Under the pieces are notes generated by a model. That model had not been told where the DNA came from, made no database searches, and worked only from the letters and a program-made list of their open reading frames with translations. Below are positions 47,889 to 55,916 of a stretch of 64,000 bases of DNA, piece after piece; the first letter of the stretch is position 1; the number at the start of each line of letters is the position of its first letter. Source of the stretch: Chondrinema litorale (GTDB lineage Bacteria; Bacteroidota; Bacteroidia; Cytophagales; Flammeovirgaceae); the NCBI RefSeq assembly GCF_026250525.1, contig NZ_CP111063.1:36319-100318 (forward strand), written 5' to 3'. The position numbers and the translations under genes are program-made.

Positions 47889-49014
47889 AAAAGACCTCAC
47901 TATAATTAGCCTAGAATATAGAGAATTAATAAAGTCGGTATTTTTTATTATTTTATAACTATGGATAGAATAACAAAAGATACCGACATTAGAGAATATA
48001 GGAGAAAGTTAGTGATTCGCCTATCAAAGAGAGGACTCAAACAACAAAGTATTGCAGAGGTACTTGACTGTAGTCAAGGCTTAGTTAGTCAAGTTCTTTC
48101 CGCTTATGAGCAAACTGGTATTTCTGGTATCAAAAAGAAAAAATATCCAGGAGCTAGCCCAAAACTTACCATAGCTCAACAGAAAGAACTCAAAGCTCAT
48201 TTAGTCAGAGGGGCTACTAAAGCTGGTTTTCCTACCCAAGGCTGAACAAGAAAAAGAGTTTTTTGTCAAATAAAACAACTCTTTGGTGTTGAGTATAGCC
48301 TTCAACATATTGGCACACTGTTACATCAATGGGGTTTTAGCTACCGCAAGCCTCCAAAGAAAGAACCCAGAAAAAATCCTGAACTTGTAAAAAAGTGGAA
48401 AAAACAAAGATTGCCTAATTTACTGAAAACGGCTAAAAAAGAAGGCAGAAAGGTCTATTATGGAGATGAAGCATCTTTTTTCGTTACACCAAAATTGCAA
48501 AAATGTTTTTTACCTCAAGCCAATCCCTTTCCTGTTGAGATATGGTCAAAATCTTTTGAGCATATCTTTGTTTGTTCAGCCATCAGTAGTGAGGGAGATT
48601 TTACTTATACCACCAGTAAACAGCCTTACAGAGGGGAAGATATTGTCTCATTCTTAGAACAGCTATTAGCAGATGAACCAAATCCCATTACTTTAATTTG
48701 GGATCAAGCAAGTGTTCATGATTGCAAAGCAGTACATCAGTTATTAGAAAAGTTACCAAGAGGAAGACTTAAATTGGTGAAACAACCTGCATATAGCCCA
48801 GAAGTAAATCCGGATGAACATGTATGGGCGTATATCAAAAATATTGATTTGAAAAATCTTGCCTTCAAATCACTGACTGATTTGAAGGACAAGTTGATAG
48901 ATATATTAGAGGATTTCTCAAATAGAAAACAACTCATTAGAAATTTCTTTCTTGACCAAAATGTAGCCTTTTATTAATTTTCTATTTGCTACCCTATATA
49001 TAGTGAGGCTTTTT
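47889..49014. mobile_element. IS630-type insertion sequence with near-perfect terminal inverted repeats
   Basis: The left end AAAAGACCTCACTATA (47889-47904) faces the right end TATAGTGAGGCTTTTTT (48999-49015). The shared inverted core is CCTCACTATA (47895-47904 and 48999-49008), with A-rich outer bases that match less exactly. A TA dinucleotide lies at 47888-47889, as IS630 elements target TA, but a clear TA copy on the right was not found. The right end abuts the stop codon of the merR gene. The single gene inside carries a nonsense codon, so the copy is probably immobile unless helped in trans. Confidence 0.8.
47961..48977 (+). pseudogene. IS630-family transposase with premature TGA
   Basis: One reading frame of 338 codons encodes a whole IS630 transposase, broken only by TGA at 48243-48245. 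The first part has the helix-turn-helix (RLSKRGLKQQSIAEVLDCSQ, then GLVSQVLSAYEQTGISGIK) and ends at AGFPTQG. After the stop the same frame continues TRKRVFCQIKQLFGVEYSLQ. Relatives have tryptophan here (WT-K/R), so TGG to TGA is the simplest cause. The catalytic residues of the DDE fold are intact: Asp in YYGDEASF, Asp in LIWDQASVHD and Glu in NPDEHVWAYIK. Only one base change separates it from an active enzyme. Confidence 0.9.
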
Positions 49015-49782
49015 TCATTTTAAGCTAGTACTTGCAAAATACTTCATAGCTTTGCTCATAAAATCGGCAAAGTCTGCATTAGGCTCTCCATTAATTTCTG
49101 TATACCTATTATCACTCACATATAAATCTCCCAAGCCGACATAAGCCTTGGCTTGTTTATCTTCAGAATCCATAGTTCCCCAAAACTTTCTAATAAAGGT
49201 GTAATGCAGTGCCACATGTTGCTGAACAATTTCGCTCGTAGGATCTTCTTCTGTTAAGCTCGCCAACTTTTCGTTTACGGCTTTAAAGTCAGCCTTTAGT
49301 TTATGTAATTCAGTTTTACTTAACTGTCTTAGTTGGTTCTCAACTTCTTCTACTTGTTTGCCCCATTTTTTTATAGCTTCTTCCCTGTAAGCTGCTGCTT
49401 TTTCTTTAGGAAGACCTTCGTATAATTCTTCGTGATCTAACATTTTTTTATTCTTTAAATTAAAAATGGTCTTGTTAATCGTATTGATCAATGTTTCGAG
49501 ATTCTGTTTCTGCTTATCTAAAGCATCTTTTTGCTTAGATAATGAGGCTATTAAATCAAATTGAGGATCGTCTAATATGCGGGCAATTTCTTTTAGCGGA
49601 TATGCCAGCGTTTTATAAAAAAGAATTTGCTGTAATCGGAGCAGTTCTTCTTCGCCATAAAGTCTATACCCAGCTTCGGTACGAACTTTTGGTTTAAGTA
49701 ATCCTATCTGATCGTAATGGTGAAGCGTGCGCACACTTACACCTGAAATTTTTGCCAATTTCTGAACAGAATATTCAATCAT
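49015..49782 (-). CDS. MerR-family transcriptional activator with TipAS domain
   Basis: A 255-residue regulator. The MerR winged-helix (about 1-72) reads YSVQKLAKISGVSVRTLHHY and GLLKPKVRTEAGYRLYGEEE; a long dimerisation helix follows (about 75-115, LASLSKQKDALDKQKQNLET-like), then a TipAS ligand domain at about 130-250 (KKWGKQVEEVENQLRQLSK, QQHVALHYTFIRKFWGTM, YVGLGDLYVSDNRYTEINGE). TipAS proteins bind bulky drugs or peptides and bend promoter DNA with a 19-base spacer. Such a promoter lies right upstream (49805-49837), so it controls itself. No target transporter gene is adjacent; the next divergent gene encodes a lipocalin-like protein. Confidence 0.93.
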   Translation of the reverse strand: MIEYSVQKLAKISGVSVRTLHHYDQIGLLKPKVRTEAGYRLYGEEELLRLQQILFYKTLAYPLKEIARILDDPQFDLIASLSKQKDALDKQKQNLETLINTINKTIFNLKNKKMLDHEELYEGLPKEKAAAYREEAIKKWGKQVEEVENQLRQLSKTELHKLKADFKAVNEKLASLTEEDPTSEIVQQHVALHYTFIRKFWGTMDSEDKQAKAYVGLGDLYVSDNRYTEINGEPNADFADFMSKAMKYFASTSLK

Positions 49783-49804
49783 TTCTCAATCTATTAATTC
49801 GATA

Positions 49805-49837
49805 CAAACATAAGCTATCACGTAAGGTAAGAGTCAA
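49805..49837 (-). promoter_or_regulatory. merR promoter with 19-base spacer and MerR-type operator
   Basis: On the minus strand TTGACT (49832-49837 rc), 19 bases of spacer and TATGTTTG (49805-49812 rc) stand just upstream of the merR start. TATGTTTG fits the Bacteroidota -7 consensus TAnnTTTG. The spacer holds TTACCTTACGTGA (49818-49830 rc), an imperfect dyad of the TYAC-N5-GTRA kind. The long spacer and central dyad are the hallmark of MerR-activated promoters. The transcript leader would be only about 15-20 bases. Confidence 0.75.
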
Positions 49838-50075
49838 GCACTTTCTTAAATTTGTTAGAAATAAATTTATAATCACCTGATAATCAATTATATAAATATT
49901 GTAATTGTCAAGAAAACTACATAGATAAATAGAATTTAAACTTCAACTAATATCTACAAAGCTTATATGATACCCAAATATCATTATAAAAATTAATGAG
50001 TAGACTATAGGAACAGACTGAGCAAATGCTTAAATTGAAAGAGCTATCTCTATTTTTTAACTAAACCCAAAGAAG

Positions 50076-50462
50076 ATGAAAACACTCAAGTCCTTCCTTT
50101 TGATTTCATTCTTTCCAACCATGCTTTTTGCCCAGTCTGATATTGTTGGAGACTGGAAACTAGAATACACTGACGACCAAGGTCAGACCGTAGCTGTTCA
50201 ATTGACCATTTCTGATGATGGAGAGTATACCGTAGATTTTAATATGGACGGTAAACTTGAAGTAATGGGGAAATATGAATACGAAGACGGCAAAATGACC
50301 ATTTGGGACACCGGAGGAGATTACTCTTGCGGACCAGATAAAAAAGGCGTGTACAATATCACTGCCAGTACCAATGAATTAACAATGAGCAGAGTTTCTG
50401 AAGATTGTCCAGATAGGGGAAACCCCGAAGGCATTATGTCTTTCCAAAAAATCAGCTCATAA
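50076..50462 (+). CDS. Small exported lipocalin-like protein
   Basis: A 128-residue protein with signal peptide MKTLKSFLLISFFPTMLFAQ. The mature part is a run of beta-strands starting DIVGDWKLEYTDDQGQ, then VQLTISDDGEYTVDFNMDG, KYEYEDGKMTIWDTGGDYSC and NELTMSRVSEDCPDRG, the pattern of the Bacteroidota lipocalin-like family, which often opens with a (L/I)xGxW motif. Two cysteines (in YSCGP and EDCPD) could form a disulphide. No ligand can be inferred. It is divergent from merR, with about 290 bases between, and a terminator follows. It resembles the C-terminal domain of the BlaR1-like protein at 54690-55916 in layout. Confidence 0.8.
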   Translation: MKTLKSFLLISFFPTMLFAQSDIVGDWKLEYTDDQGQTVAVQLTISDDGEYTVDFNMDGKLEVMGKYEYEDGKMTIWDTGGDYSCGPDKKGVYNITASTNELTMSRVSEDCPDRGNPEGIMSFQKISS

Positions 50463-50476
50463 CAATACTCATACAG

Positions 50477-50514
50477 ATGGGTTAGGCGATTCAAAATGGC
50501 TTAACCCATTTTTA
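50477..50514 (+). terminator. Intrinsic terminator after the lipocalin-like gene
   Basis: ATGGGTTA (50477-50484) and TAACCCAT (50502-50509) form an 8-bp stem with a 17-base loop, followed by TTTTTA. Confidence 0.75.
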
Positions 50515-50544
50515 TAACTATCTATCATTTTATCACATTTAAAT

Positions 50545-51234
50545 ATGAAAAAAATAACGATTCTTTCAATTCTTGTTGCGATGCTTTCAATCTGCTTCTC
50601 TTGCGAAATGGATGAAATTGACGACATAGAAAAAAAAGATACAAACCTAGGTCAAATCGGTTTTAAAGGCTCAATCTTAAATGCCAATTTTGGCAATGTT
50701 AATGTTGTAGCGAACAATGAACTAAGTGCTAGTTCAATAATTGATGATGGTTCTTATGTGAGCCATACCCTTTCTTTACGGGATAATGATTCCGAAATTA
50801 GAATTTTATTGAGTTTGCCACCAGTTAAATTCAATAATGATTTTATAGATTTTACAAAAGTAGAGGGAACCGTTACTACAAACGCTGTAAAAACTTACTA
50901 TCCAATATCGCTGGTTAAAGAAAAACTAGCAGTGGGAGAAAAACCAATCTTATCATCCGATACTGAAGACCCAACAGAAGCTTTCCGAATTCTTGTTCTA
51001 GACGATCAAAATATTACGAGTTATACTACAGAGTTAGGTTTTGATCAAACTGGAAGTTCCTTTAGAGTAATCGATCTACAAGAAGATATAGAAAACGATG
51101 CAGACTTGGGATCGATTAAGACACTTATAGCTACTTTTGAAGTAAATATAAAACTCTATAAAAACGATATGCCATTCGAATATGCTGGCGATTTTACAGG
51201 TATATTAAAAATGAAGTTTAAGGATAATATCTAA
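50545..51234 (+). CDS. Lipoprotein of unknown function
   Basis: A 229-residue protein. The leader MKKITILSILVAMLSICFSC has a lipobox with Cys20, so it is lipid-anchored outside the inner membrane. The mature part begins with an acidic linker (EMDEIDDIEKKDTN) and is beta-rich: GQIGFKGSILNANFGNVNVV, SHTLSLRDNDSEIRILLSLP, FIDFTKVEGTV and IATFEVNIKLYKNDM. There is no motif I can assign. It has its own terminator and lies between the lipocalin-like gene and an ECF sigma gene, so it could be a surface protein in the sigma factor's regulon, but nothing direct shows this. Confidence 0.75.
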   Translation: MKKITILSILVAMLSICFSCEMDEIDDIEKKDTNLGQIGFKGSILNANFGNVNVVANNELSASSIIDDGSYVSHTLSLRDNDSEIRILLSLPPVKFNNDFIDFTKVEGTVTTNAVKTYYPISLVKEKLAVGEKPILSSDTEDPTEAFRILVLDDQNITSYTTELGFDQTGSSFRVIDLQEDIENDADLGSIKTLIATFEVNIKLYKNDMPFEYAGDFTGILKMKFKDNI

Positions 51235-51254
51235 AAGCTTGTTAAAGAAAAATG

Positions 51255-51289
51255 AGAGTTGAATCAGCAAGAGGTTCAACTCTTTTTTT
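51255..51289 (+). terminator. Intrinsic terminator after the lipoprotein gene
   Basis: AGAGTTGAA (51255-51263) and TTCAACTCT (51275-51283) form a perfect 9-bp stem with an 11-base loop, followed by a T-run to 51289. Confidence 0.9.
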
Positions 51290-51383
51290 ATGCCTTCAGT
51301 CAAATTTTTTTCAGTAGAAGTGTGATATTTTGCAAACTTCACTGAATAATGATACAGATTGAAAGCATATTACATTTTTGTAT

Positions 51384-51893
51384 ATGAATAGCGAAAACCA
51401 GACTGATCATTTTCTTGAATCTTTGGAAAAGCACAAAGGGATTATTTACAAAATAGTGAATGCTTATTGTAAAAATGATGAGGATAAAAAAGACCTTATT
51501 CAAGAAATAATCACCCAACTCTGGAAATCTCATTCACGATATAACAATGAATATAAATTCTCTACTTGGGTTTACAGAATTACTTTAAATGTGTCGATTT
51601 CATTTTATGGCCAAAACAAAAAAAGGGCAAATATTCATCACAGACTTAATCTGGAAAGCATACAACTTATAAATGAAGAAACTACCAGACCCGATGAGAA
51701 TTTGCAGCAATTACAAAGATTTATTTCAGAATTAAAAGAGCTAGACAAGGCACTTATACTACTTTACCTAGATCAAAAAAGCCATAATGAGATTGCCGAA
51801 ATCCTAGGTATTAGCACTTCTAACGTAGCTACAAAAATTGCTAGAATCAAAATGAAATTAAAAGACAGGTTTTCTAAAATTAATACAGACTAA
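51384..51893 (+). CDS. ECF RNA polymerase sigma factor
   Basis: About 169 residues from the ATG at 51384 (MNSENQTDHFLESLEKHKG); the frame also opens at a TTG two codons earlier, which is less likely. Region 2: KIVNAYCKNDEDKKDLIQEI and TQLWKSHSRYNNEYKFSTWV. Region 4: ALILLYLDQKSHNEIAEILG, then ISTSNVATKIARIKMKLKDR. This is a compact ECF factor, different from the FecI type at 3876. The next gene starts one base after its stop and encodes a membrane protein, which by position should be its membrane partner or anti-sigma factor. No zinc-binding anti-sigma motif is seen there. Its promoters are not known. Confidence 0.92.
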   Translation: MNSENQTDHFLESLEKHKGIIYKIVNAYCKNDEDKKDLIQEIITQLWKSHSRYNNEYKFSTWVYRITLNVSISFYGQNKKRANIHHRLNLESIQLINEETTRPDENLQQLQRFISELKELDKALILLYLDQKSHNEIAEILGISTSNVATKIARIKMKLKDRFSKINTD

Positions 51894-51894
51894 T

Positions 51895-52539
51895 ATGGAA
51901 GAAATAGATATTATGGAAATATGGAAAGGTTATGAAAGCAAGTTGAATGAAACACTTCAAATAAACAGACAAAATACCATGGAAATAACCAAAATGAAGA
52001 TAAAATCTCATCTTGTGTCTTTAAAGCCAATAAAAGTATTTACTATTCTGGCAGGAATTATATGGGTATTTTTTTTAGATATTATAGCCATTGTAGCATT
52101 TAATGCTGGTAATATTTCCTTATTAGTATCAGCCGTTGGGCTTACTATTATTAATAAACTGGCAATTGGTGTATACCTTTATCATCTGTATTTAATCTCT
52201 AAAGTTGGTATTAACTCTAGTGTCATGGAGTTACAAGATAAACTGTCGAGATTAAAAGTTTCTACACTGAATATCACCAAAATTCTTTTCTTACAATTTC
52301 CTCTGTGGACTACATTTTACTGGGGATGGGGGATGACTCAATATGGAAGCCCAATACTTTGGACGATACAGTTAGCGATTACTTTTACCAGCATATATTT
52401 AAGCTATTGGCTTTACATCAACATAAAATCTGAGAACCAAAACAAAAAATGGTTTAAGCTCATTTTTGCAGAAAAAGAGTGGCAAGCTGTATTAAAATCT
52501 ATGACTTTACTAGAACAAGTTGATGAGTACAAAAACTAG
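51895..52539 (+). CDS. Four-helix membrane protein paired with an ECF sigma factor
   Basis: A 214-residue protein that starts one base after the sigma gene stop, so translation is probably coupled. The N-terminal 45 residues are hydrophilic and helical (IWKGYESKLNETLQINRQN) and could hold the sigma factor. Membrane segments are at about 47-68 (KVFTILAGIIWVFFLDIIAI), 74-103, 133-152 (ILFLQFPLWTTFYWGWGM) and 159-180 (ILWTIQLAITFTSIYLSYWL). The C-terminus is basic and cytoplasmic. This design, soluble helix plus four helices, occurs beside ECF factors in Bacteroidota and may be an anti-sigma factor of an undescribed kind; that role is inferred from context only. Confidence 0.7.
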   Translation: MEEIDIMEIWKGYESKLNETLQINRQNTMEITKMKIKSHLVSLKPIKVFTILAGIIWVFFLDIIAIVAFNAGNISLLVSAVGLTIINKLAIGVYLYHLYLISKVGINSSVMELQDKLSRLKVSTLNITKILFLQFPLWTTFYWGWGMTQYGSPILWTIQLAITFTSIYLSYWLYINIKSENQNKKWFKLIFAEKEWQAVLKSMTLLEQVDEYKN

Positions 52540-52563
52540 TAAACTTTAATAGGCTTTTCGTTC

Positions 52564-53784
52564 TTATAAGTTAATGGGAAAAGTTAGAGTAATCTTGGTT
52601 CGTTTACCAAGATTGCTGTCTACTTCGAAACTACCATTAAAGTTTTCTGTGATTTTTTTCACTACATACAAACCCAAACCATTGCCTTTTGAGAAAGGAT
52701 GTGCCCTAAAATACATCTCAAAAACTTTATGTCGAAATTGATCTTCTATGCCAATACCATTGTCTTCTACTGAAATGTAGATTTCAGTTTCATCTTTCTC
52801 ATAGGTAATCCAAATGTTTCTAACATCTTTTTTATGATCGTGAAAGGCAATACTATTTTCAATTAGGTTTTGTAACAAACCCGAAATAGCGGGAGAAGGT
52901 ATAATTGCTTGCTCTTCTGGATCGGCCAACCAGTGCAAATGAATTTCTTTCTCTTTTAAAGCGGTTTCAAAAGTAGCATCGAGATTAGAAGAAATTGCTC
53001 CAAGGGTTTCAAACTGATAAGCTTCTTTCTGAATATCCAGAACACTGAGTGTAGAAAGCTTATCGAGCATCGATTTAAACGTTTCTACTTCATAGTTTAC
53101 TTTATTGAAAATCTCCCCTTTTTCTTCGTCTGGTACCATACCAGCTAAATTAATTAAACCGGAGATAGTAGTTAATGGACGTTTAAAATCGTGGGAAGCT
53201 CTGTAGAAAAGTTGCTGTAGCTCTGTGTTCAAATTCTTTAACTCACTCGTTCTTTTAGCAACTATTTTTTCTAGGTTTTCCAGAATATATAACTGATAAG
53301 CTTTATTATAAAGGAATTCACCAATCAGTTTAAAAAAGCGAAAGTCCATTTCTGTATATGGCTTTCCTTCCTTAGAACTAATGGTTAAAATAATATTCTG
53401 ATCATCAAAAAGACTGTTAGGAAAAACTACTGTCTTAGTAATTTTCGGATTCTGAAAAAACTCAGGAAAGGATTTCATTTTCTCATCGAAAGGAGAAACC
53501 AAAACTGGAACACCAGAAGCTAGCACTTCTTTTTCAAATGGGAGTGCACTATCTGCTTGATAATATTCTACCTGATTTCTCAGTATATCAAACACCATTC
53601 GGGTATCCAAAAACTGAATGTAAATTCTGGCACAATAAATATCTATGATGTATTTAAGCTGAGATAAAAGCACTTTGGCTATTTCGTCGAAAGTCATGGA
53701 ACGACTTAAGTCTGTAGCCAACTTTGCAAATGCCTCGTACCTTAATCTGGAAGAAGCTTCCAGCATTTTCTGGTGTTCAATCAT
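52564..53784 (-). CDS. Cytoplasmic GAF-domain sensor histidine kinase
   Basis: A 406-residue kinase with no membrane segment. A GAF-like domain occupies about 15-165 (FAKLATDLSRSMTFDEIAKV, IDIYCARIYIQFLD, KEVLASGVPVLVSPFDEKM), a coiled coil follows (ILENLEKIVAKRTSELKNLN), and the His box is LFYRASHDFKRPLTTISG. ATPase boxes: LLQNLIENSIAFHD (N), VEDNGIGIEDQFR (G1) and SKGNGLGLYVVKKIT (G2). It differs clearly from the kinase at 12015. Its start lies 3 bases after the stop of the AhpD-like gene, so the two are one operon, which may mean the kinase senses a redox or peroxide state. No response regulator is adjacent. Confidence 0.92.
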   Translation of the reverse strand: MIEHQKMLEASSRLRYEAFAKLATDLSRSMTFDEIAKVLLSQLKYIIDIYCARIYIQFLDTRMVFDILRNQVEYYQADSALPFEKEVLASGVPVLVSPFDEKMKSFPEFFQNPKITKTVVFPNSLFDDQNIILTISSKEGKPYTEMDFRFFKLIGEFLYNKAYQLYILENLEKIVAKRTSELKNLNTELQQLFYRASHDFKRPLTTISGLINLAGMVPDEEKGEIFNKVNYEVETFKSMLDKLSTLSVLDIQKEAYQFETLGAISSNLDATFETALKEKEIHLHWLADPEEQAIIPSPAISGLLQNLIENSIAFHDHKKDVRNIWITYEKDETEIYISVEDNGIGIEDQFRHKVFEMYFRAHPFSKGNGLGLYVVKKITENFNGSFEVDSNLGKRTKITLTFPINL

Positions 53785-53787
53785 ATT

Positions 53788-54348
53788 TTACTTAGCTTCC
53801 ATCAGTTCATTATCTATTTTAATTCCTGAAATGTCGGCAAAAGTATTGATCATGTTGGTAAGGTCTGCCAAAGAAAGTAATTCGTGAATTTCACTTTCAG
53901 AATAGCCTTCGTCACGCAATTCTTCAAAATCTTCGTCAGTAATTGATTTGGGGTCAAAAGCTGCTTTTGTCACAATCTGGATGGCTACTTTATATGAAGA
54001 AGGAATAAAATCAGCCTCCATATTTTCTGTCAATTTCACGTCTTTATCACCAGTTAAGCTTTCGCTCAAGCTATCGGCAATAAGCCCGTGAGCTACACTG
54101 CAATATTGACAACCTCTTTTAGATGATATGTTATAAATAATAAGCTGCTTTAATAAAAATGGCACTTCGCCTCTTAACATGTTGTTTTTCAATTTCTCCC
54201 AATTACCTTTTAATAGTGTAGCATTGCTACCCTGACATTTTAACCAGTTTAGTACAAAAGGCAAACCCATTTCTTTCATGGATTCATCGTAGATAGATTT
54301 TACTTCTGGTGAAGCTTCTTCGTAGGAGACAATCTTGTATCTGCTCAT
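53788..54348 (-). CDS. Carboxymuconolactone-decarboxylase / AhpD-like protein
   Basis: About 186 residues from the ATG at 54348 (MSRYKIVSYEEASPEVKSIY). The frame extends upstream to 54411, but those 21 residues (MRDYTCVFYDF and on) are not typical of the family. The core is the AhpD fold with the redox/proton-relay motif RGCQYCSVAHG: Cys80, Cys83, His87. AhpD-like proteins reduce peroxiredoxin or hydrolyse a lactone; the CxxC plus His favours a redox role. The histidine kinase gene follows 3 bases after its stop. Upstream is the 341-base region that contains the second BlaI-type palindrome and a terminator. Confidence 0.9.
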   Translation of the reverse strand: MSRYKIVSYEEASPEVKSIYDESMKEMGLPFVLNWLKCQGSNATLLKGNWEKLKNNMLRGEVPFLLKQLIIYNISSKRGCQYCSVAHGLIADSLSESLTGDKDVKLTENMEADFIPSSYKVAIQIVTKAAFDPKSITDEDFEELRDEGYSESEIHELLSLADLTNMINTFADISGIKIDNELMEAK

Positions 54349-54607
54349 GGTATTGTTAGTAATAGTAGAGTTTAAATTGAAATCGTAAAAAACGCAAGTA
54401 TAATCTCGCAAAAAGCTTAATTAAATGTTATACAGCTTATATGGCTGAATTATATTTTATGTTGTTTACTCTTTCATTTTTGATAGATGTGCTTTAATAA
54501 CCCATATTTTTTCTGGTAATTGTACAAGTTTTACATTACTAACAATCATTTGCAATAGATCGTGATTACAGAGTAAAAAGGGACAGTTTATTAATTCTAG
54601 CAAAAGA

Positions 54608-54634
54608 AAATGCCAGTGTAATACACTAGCATTT
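54608..54634 (-). terminator. Terminator downstream of blaR1-like gene
   Basis: AAATGC and GCATTT with AGTGT and ACACT arms form an interrupted stem around 54608-54634. On the minus strand it is followed by TTTTCTTTTG. It lies about 56 bases after the blaR1-like stop codon. Confidence 0.65.
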
Positions 54635-54656
54635 AATCTACTTAATCTAAGTTTTA

Positions 54657-54673
54657 CAACTAAATTTTAGTTG
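54657..54673. promoter_or_regulatory. Second copy of the BlaI-type palindrome
   Basis: CAACTAAATTTTAGTTG at 54657-54673 is a perfect 8-1-8 palindrome. Its 13-base core ACTAAATTTTAGT is identical to the palindrome at 56322-56334 in front of the blaI-like gene. It lies just after the blaR1-like stop and about 310 bases upstream of the AhpD-like start. The rest of the 341-base gap (54349-54689) holds a hairpin and a 66-codon open stretch without a start that I do not regard as a gene. Confidence 0.7.
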
Positions 54674-54689
54674 ATTGGTGGAAATTTTT

Positions 54690-55916
54690 TTAGCGTTTAT
54701 AGCTCAATGTAATTTCGCCCACCACTTTACCATTTGGTGTATCCATACTTACTTTGTGAGTAGTAATCAGTTTATCACTTTCCAAATCAATAATTTTATA
54801 GGTGGTTACTTCACCATTAGCATCAGTGTTTGTAAATGTGGAAGTATTGTCCATTTTCCAGTTACCTTTTCCATTAATGCTTCCACTTGGCTCTTTAATC
54901 TGGTAAGTGTGATCATCTTTTAACATCAAAATTCCGCCTATGTGTAAAGATTTGCCACCTTCTACCATAGCTGCTACATCTGGACCTTGAGTTTGTTTAA
55001 AACTGAGGTTAGTCCCCGTCCATGATCCTTCAAGGTCTTTCTGGTTAATACCTTGAAAATCGAAGGAGAAGAGCATCATAAAAAATCCAATTAATGGAAT
55101 AGCGAATAAAAATCTGCCTTTTAGCAGTTTTTTTGAATTTGATTTGTTCATCATAACTATTCGTTTTTGAGTTTGAGAAAAATTGAAAAAATTCATTAGG
55201 TGTAATGAATGCTTTTGAGCAGCAAGTTTGATCAGTAATTTGCTATAATCTATTTGAGAATAAGACTTTATCACTTCAAAATCTGCCTGAAACTCGTGTA
55301 TTTCCCTAAGCCTTTTGTCTAGTAAAATCAGCACTGGATTAAACCAAAAAATCACTTTTAACAACTGCATAGCCATTACATCTACTGAGTGATACAGTTT
55401 TACATGTACAGATTCATGCAACAAAATTTGTTGTTGCTCCACATCTTGTTCAACATAGGAGGGAAGGAATATATAATTGAAAAAAGATGCATACTTAAAA
55501 TTGGGATAGATTGCCAGTTGATAACTCTTGCACTTTACTTTATTAGCAATATTTAATTTTGAAAACACCAAATAAAGTTGAATAGATAGTCTGAAAAATG
55601 CTATAAATACACCTATTATATAAATGATAAAAAGCCCAATTTGCCAGTTAAATATTTGACCTTGATTTAACTGTTCTGAAAAAGTAGAATTTTCTAATGT
55701 ATGAATCCCATCTAATATCTTTTCTGGAAACTCAGTAACTGTTTGCTCAACCGAAATTGATAGTAGGGGAACTCCGACACTAGCTAAAATTAACAACCAA
55801 AATACAAACCTATTCCAGTTGAAAAAAGTGAGTTTCTCTAGCAACAACTTGAAAAATACAAATGAAAAACACATGCAAATACTAGCTTCTAAAAAGTAAT
55901 TAAAAACCGAGTTCAT
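54690..55916 (-). CDS. BlaR1-like M56 membrane metallopeptidase with lipocalin-like C-terminal domain
   Basis: A 408-residue sensor-protease. Four membrane helices are at about 5-24, 35-54, 90-112 and 268-288. Between the third and fourth lies the M56 zinc site HESVH (His167, Glu168, His171), with REIHEFQAD near 204-212 as the further ligand region. BlaR1 proteins cut the BlaI repressor when they sense a signal. Here the part after the last helix (about 295-408) is not a penicillin-binding domain but a lipocalin-like beta-sheet: LEGSWTGTNLSFKQTQG, GILMLKDDHTYQIKEP and GNWKMDNTSTFTNTDANG. So the signal is probably not a beta-lactam. The gene overlaps the blaI-like gene by 4 bases. Confidence 0.88.
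   Translation of the reverse strand: MNSVFNYFLEASICMCFSFVFFKLLLEKLTFFNWNRFVFWLLILASVGVPLLSISVEQTVTEFPEKILDGIHTLENSTFSEQLNQGQIFNWQIGLFIIYIIGVFIAFFRLSIQLYLVFSKLNIANKVKCKSYQLAIYPNFKYASFFNYIFLPSYVEQDVEQQQILLHESVHVKLYHSVDVMAMQLLKVIFWFNPVLILLDKRLREIHEFQADFEVIKSYSQIDYSKLLIKLAAQKHSLHLMNFFNFSQTQKRIVMMNKSNSKKLLKGRFLFAIPLIGFFMMLFSFDFQGINQKDLEGSWTGTNLSFKQTQGPDVAAMVEGGKSLHIGGILMLKDDHTYQIKEPSGSINGKGNWKMDNTSTFTNTDANGEVTTYKIIDLESDKLITTHKVSMDTPNGKVVGEITLSYKR

Noticed and set aside
48243..48245. TGA inside the transposase as a recoded Trp or selenocysteine
   Set aside because: Other genes here use TGA as a stop, for example the susD-type gene at 16735-18240 and the GH92 fragment, and no selenocysteine hairpin or selenoprotein family is involved; a plain nonsense mutation fits better.
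54462..54669. A 66-codon open stretch on the minus strand between the blaR1-like and AhpD-like genes
   Set aside because: It has no start codon near its beginning, lies over a terminator hairpin and resembles no family; a stretch of this length can occur by chance in a gap.
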